Shown piece by piece: positions 61,482-64,000 of a stretch of 64,000 bases of DNA. Every line of letters starts with the position of its first letter. Position 1 is the stretch's first letter. The translations under genes and the position numbers were made by a program. The DNA is from Alcanivorax sp. S71-1-4 (lineage in GTDB: Bacteria > Pseudomonadota > Gammaproteobacteria > Pseudomonadales > Alcanivoracaceae). The notes beneath the pieces are model-generated. The model had not been told where the DNA came from and did not search any database. It saw only the letters and a list, made by a program, of their open reading frames with translations. The stretch is from contig NZ_AQOR01000007.1 in the NCBI RefSeq assembly GCF_009846755.1, positions 103,623 through 167,622 on the forward strand, given 5' to 3'.

Positions 61482-62473
61482 AAATAAAATGTCTTAATGT
61501 TTTTTTTGCACTTCTATGGGCTGCTTTATTAGTAGATCGTTCTTTAGCTTTCAATTTTGAAAAAGGGGATAGTAAAAATATCCATAATGGTCAGTTTCAA
61601 GATGCTGTTACTGCATCAAAACTTATGGCCGCTCAGTTCTATGGAATGAGTGGATTTGTAACACTTGATGAAGGTGATACTTACTATGCAATTCTTCGCA
61701 AAGCGCTTGCTAAATACGATATGAATGCTGATAAAGTTGTCAGTTCTTGGCCTATTAAGCGCTGGGAAGATGAGTATATTGAAGATGAGATATTGCAACG
61801 CTACACGCATTATAATGGTGGTCTGGAGCCAAACTTTACGATGACTGCCGACGCATGGGAGGATATGCAGGGGGGGCTTTTCGGCTGTTTGCAAAATACG
61901 CCATTGCGCTATGGTGATTTCACCGGAGACGGAAATGCGGAATTGATTATAATCACGCAGGATATGCGCGCTATTGATTTTTATGCTTTTTCACCAGATC
62001 AAGGGAAAGTGATTTTCACCAGCCGATTGAGTGTAATGGATTCTGCACAACCTTCAATGTTGGAATATGATTTAGAAAATGAGCGTTATCAGCACATATC
62101 ATATCTGGGTTTGACTATTGCCGGGCGTGAAGAGGTTGGGCTTAGAGCGTTTGCAAAACTATTTACAGGACATTTCCTGAATGCCGAGCAGCCGGGTTTA
62201 ATCCAATGGCGCAAGCTATACCGCTCTTTGCCTTTAGAGGGAGATGGGCAGGGTTTCAGGAAGGCTGATGAAAGTTTTCACTATTATCAATTGGTGGATG
62301 GTGTGTATAAGCCTCAGGATGTAGGCGATGCCATTATACGGGAGTGGATGGCGACTAATGAGTTAACCTGGCAGTCCGGATTCCCAACTTACAGTGAATG
62401 CCCAGGCCAGGAAAGTGAATTAATTCCGGAAATGCATGAGCAGCTTCTGAATGATCCTGACGTGCTAAATTAA
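61472..62473 (+). CDS. exported low-GC protein, candidate immunity/inhibitor partner (copy 1)
   Basis: I recognise no established family for this 333-aa protein. It has a typical signal peptide (about residues 1-26, ending SLA). It shares with the next gene GCLQ[ND][TS]PLRYG, WRKLY, GFRK and a C-terminal block TWQxGFPTxSEC ending LIPEMH and LLNDPDVL. A conserved Cys in the first block and another in SEC could form a disulphide. GDFTGDGNAELII resembles an FG-GAP-type loop. The start overlaps the preceding gene by 10 bases and has a strong AAGGAGG site (61460-61466). The 60 bases at 61501-61560 contain 19 G/C (32%), far below the surroundings. Position, export and composition suggest a periplasmic immunity-like partner of the muralytic tip; this is inference. 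Confidence 0.78.
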   Translation: MQLKIKCLNVFFALLWAALLVDRSLAFNFEKGDSKNIHNGQFQDAVTASKLMAAQFYGMSGFVTLDEGDTYYAILRKALAKYDMNADKVVSSWPIKRWEDEYIEDEILQRYTHYNGGLEPNFTMTADAWEDMQGGLFGCLQNTPLRYGDFTGDGNAELIIITQDMRAIDFYAFSPDQGKVIFTSRLSVMDSAQPSMLEYDLENERYQHISYLGLTIAGREEVGLRAFAKLFTGHFLNAEQPGLIQWRKLYRSLPLEGDGQGFRKADESFHYYQLVDGVYKPQDVGDAIIREWMATNELTWQSGFPTYSECPGQESELIPEMHEQLLNDPDVLN

Positions 62474-62538
62474 TTTTCCTAAAGGATGTCGCTTTTCTTG
62501 ACGATGGAAGGAAGATTAATTGTGAATGAGAGGTTGTT

Positions 62539-63507
62539 ATGAAGGTTTTTTCACTTTTCTATGCAGCCTCCTTAGCATTGTTTTGCATTAATGCTGCGGC
62601 CTCCACCCAATGGCCAGAGGGAATAACAAGAAAAGGAAATGATTTTTATGAAGACGAAGTTGCAGTTGAAATTATGAGGGCTGGAGCAGTGGGAATGCAT
62701 GGATATTTGAAAGTTCCTGCTGAAGATAGCTACTACGTTCTTTTGGAGGGCTATCTGGCAAGGTTTGGTGTGGAGCCTGTGGAGAGTCTGGCGGGATGGC
62801 CTCTTCTCAGGTGGGATCGGCAGCATGTTACGCCAGAAATTGCCTCGAGGTATAATGATTTTCAGATTAATGGTTACCCAGAGAAGAAATACTCCAATAG
62901 AAGCATATGGAGCCTCGGCTGTCTTCAAGATAGCCCATTGAGATATGGGCCTTTGGGGGAGGGTAAGTATCTGATTATTTTTATGGCTAATGATTTCGTT
63001 GTTTTTTCAATTGATTTATCAAGGATAGTGTTTTTCGAGAACACACGCTTGGACGATTGGCTTCCAAGAGGTGATTCTCTTAGGCAGTTCGAGTCTAAAT
63101 CTTCTTCTGGAGAAATTCCGTATCAATACTTATCTGGGATTCTCAGTGATACGCCGGAAATTGAGCCGGGCTACAGAGGATATTCTAAGCTGTACTTTGG
63201 CGATTTTGATGGTGATGAAAATGGCGATATTCTGGTTTGGAGAAAGCTCTATATATCCAGATCGTCAGAGGATGAAGTCGAGGGTTTCAGAAAAATTCGT
63301 GATGAGTGGCAGCATTATGCGCGTGACGAGAGCGGGGAATACATTCCTCTTGATACGGCGGCGGGGCAGATTCAAGGCTGGCTGCAGCTAAATAATCTAA
63401 CTTGGCAAAAGGGTTTTCCTACCATAAGTGAGTGCGAGGGTGAAGAAGGGCAGCTTATACCTGAGATGCATGACCCTCTTCTGAATGACCCAGATGTGTT
63501 GCAGTGA
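62539..63507 (+). CDS. exported low-GC protein, candidate immunity/inhibitor partner (copy 2)
   Basis: This 322-aa paralogue of the preceding gene has its own signal peptide (about residues 1-22, ending AAA or AAS). It keeps the GCLQDSPLRYG block, WRKLY, EGFRK and the C-terminal TWQKGFPTISEC, LIPEMH and LLNDPDVL blocks. The middle is strongly diverged. It carries a more complete calcium-type loop (FGDFDGDENGD). A GAGAGG site (62528-62533) precedes ATG 62539. It is low in GC (25 of 60 at 62641-62700). The 65-base gap to copy 1 shows nothing notable. Unequal divergence with conserved ends fits partners that track different targets, but no activity can be assigned. Confidence 0.75.
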   Translation: MKVFSLFYAASLALFCINAAASTQWPEGITRKGNDFYEDEVAVEIMRAGAVGMHGYLKVPAEDSYYVLLEGYLARFGVEPVESLAGWPLLRWDRQHVTPEIASRYNDFQINGYPEKKYSNRSIWSLGCLQDSPLRYGPLGEGKYLIIFMANDFVVFSIDLSRIVFFENTRLDDWLPRGDSLRQFESKSSSGEIPYQYLSGILSDTPEIEPGYRGYSKLYFGDFDGDENGDILVWRKLYISRSSEDEVEGFRKIRDEWQHYARDESGEYIPLDTAAGQIQGWLQLNNLTWQKGFPTISECEGEEGQLIPEMHDPLLNDPDVLQ

Positions 63508-63510
63508 GAG

Positions 63511-64000
63511 GGTTCAGTTCTCGCTACCCGGCTTGTGAAGTAGACCTGCCCACACCGGGATGGATTCCTTTAAGTGGTGGTCACTAACCAGATTGCCGGC
63601 ATTGAGCCGGCGATGGCGGTGCTAGGCAGAGCGTGGCGGCGCTGGGTTTGTGCTGTCTTACGTGGAGGTGGCGACCAAGACGGAATTTGGCATCGGGCCG
63701 GGCCGCCAGTTGCAACTGCTGCGTCCGCCCGAACAAGGGCGCGGCAACGAGCACTACTATCTGAACCTGTTTGGTCGGACCCTGAATAAGGAAGTGTGCA
63801 GCCACTGCCAGTACGACCAGAGCGGCGCCCACCCGACCCTGGCCGGGCGGCCGAACCACTTCGCCCCACTGTATGTGCCGCGCTATGACGAAGCCACCAC
63901 CCTGGCCCTGCGGGCCGAAGCCCGCAAGCTGGCGCATGAACAGGACGAGGCCGCCAAAGAGATCGACCCGCAGTACATCTGGGTGGTCCGCCCCGAATAC
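63511..64000 (+). pseudogene. decayed, displaced partial copy of the 1,622-aa gene (runs off the window)
   Basis: Bases 63511-63559 match 58331-58379 of the 1,622-aa gene (about 40 of 49 identical). Bases 63683-64000 match 58833-59150 with no gaps; the encoded 106 residues differ at only 10 positions (my hand alignment), including the CSHCQYDQSG segment. Between them about 450 bases of the parent are replaced by about 120 bases, with stop codons and a frame change (the first block stops at about 63585; the second frame is open only from 63626). GC returns to a high level (38 of 60 at 63781-63840). It is a 5'-truncated relic or displaced trunk cassette; what follows lies outside the window. 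Confidence 0.85.

Noticed and set aside
63574..63789. 71-codon open frame at the start of the displaced copy
   Set aside because: It is out of frame with the conserved trunk sequence and crosses the decayed junction, so it is a by-product of the pseudogene.

Overview
The window comes from a GC-rich gammaproteobacterium. The left 9 kb carries a conserved chromosomal block: class I glutamine amidotransferase, AEC transporter, CinA C-terminal-type amidohydrolase, recA with a LexA-controlled promoter, recX, alaS, lysC, csrA and tRNA-Ser(GCU). This order is typical of Pseudomonas- and Alcanivorax-like bacteria. An Alcanivorax-type host is an inference from gene order and composition, not a demonstrated identity.

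From about 8.9 to 10.06 kb lies a palindrome-rich spacer with no convincing gene. The 3' end of tRNA-Ser is one arm of a 30-bp inverted repeat that also contains the terminator. Next come a 31-bp direct repeat, four consecutive C(GNA)G mini-hairpins, and a 30-bp inverted repeat bounding a 199-bp MITE-like element. An AT-richer regulatory stretch precedes the next gene.

From 10,064 to at least 63,507 all genes are on the plus strand, closely spaced or overlapping, and encode exported proteins. The first is a single uninterrupted ORF of 13,471 codons (40.4 kb, 63% of the window). It has a Sec signal peptide, a long Ig-like array, seven copies of a roughly 650-residue superunit (LVIVD-type propeller, SbsA-like Ig, IPT/TIG), and three copies of a C-terminal module with DxDGDG calcium loops and a Cys pair. 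Two lipoprotein PPIase/SurA-like chaperones follow. Then come a 1,480-aa Ig-repeat protein with an MshQ-like head and a 1,622-aa exported protein. The last ends in a peptidoglycan-binding-like segment and a lytic-transglycosylase-like segment.

Downstream of the 1,622-aa gene are two low-GC paralogous genes for exported proteins that share invariant Cys motifs. After them lies a decayed partial copy of the 1,622-aa gene, running off the window. A conserved trunk, a compositionally foreign C-terminal enzyme-like tip, small exported partner genes and a displaced trunk copy together resemble the CdiA/Rhs/Maf polymorphic-toxin loci, but the protein families here are different. My working hypothesis is a giant surface or secreted apparatus with dedicated periplasmic chaperones and an exchangeable muralytic tip with candidate immunity genes. 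That function is inference. The ORFs, overlaps, repeats, composition change and displaced copy are visible in the sequence.
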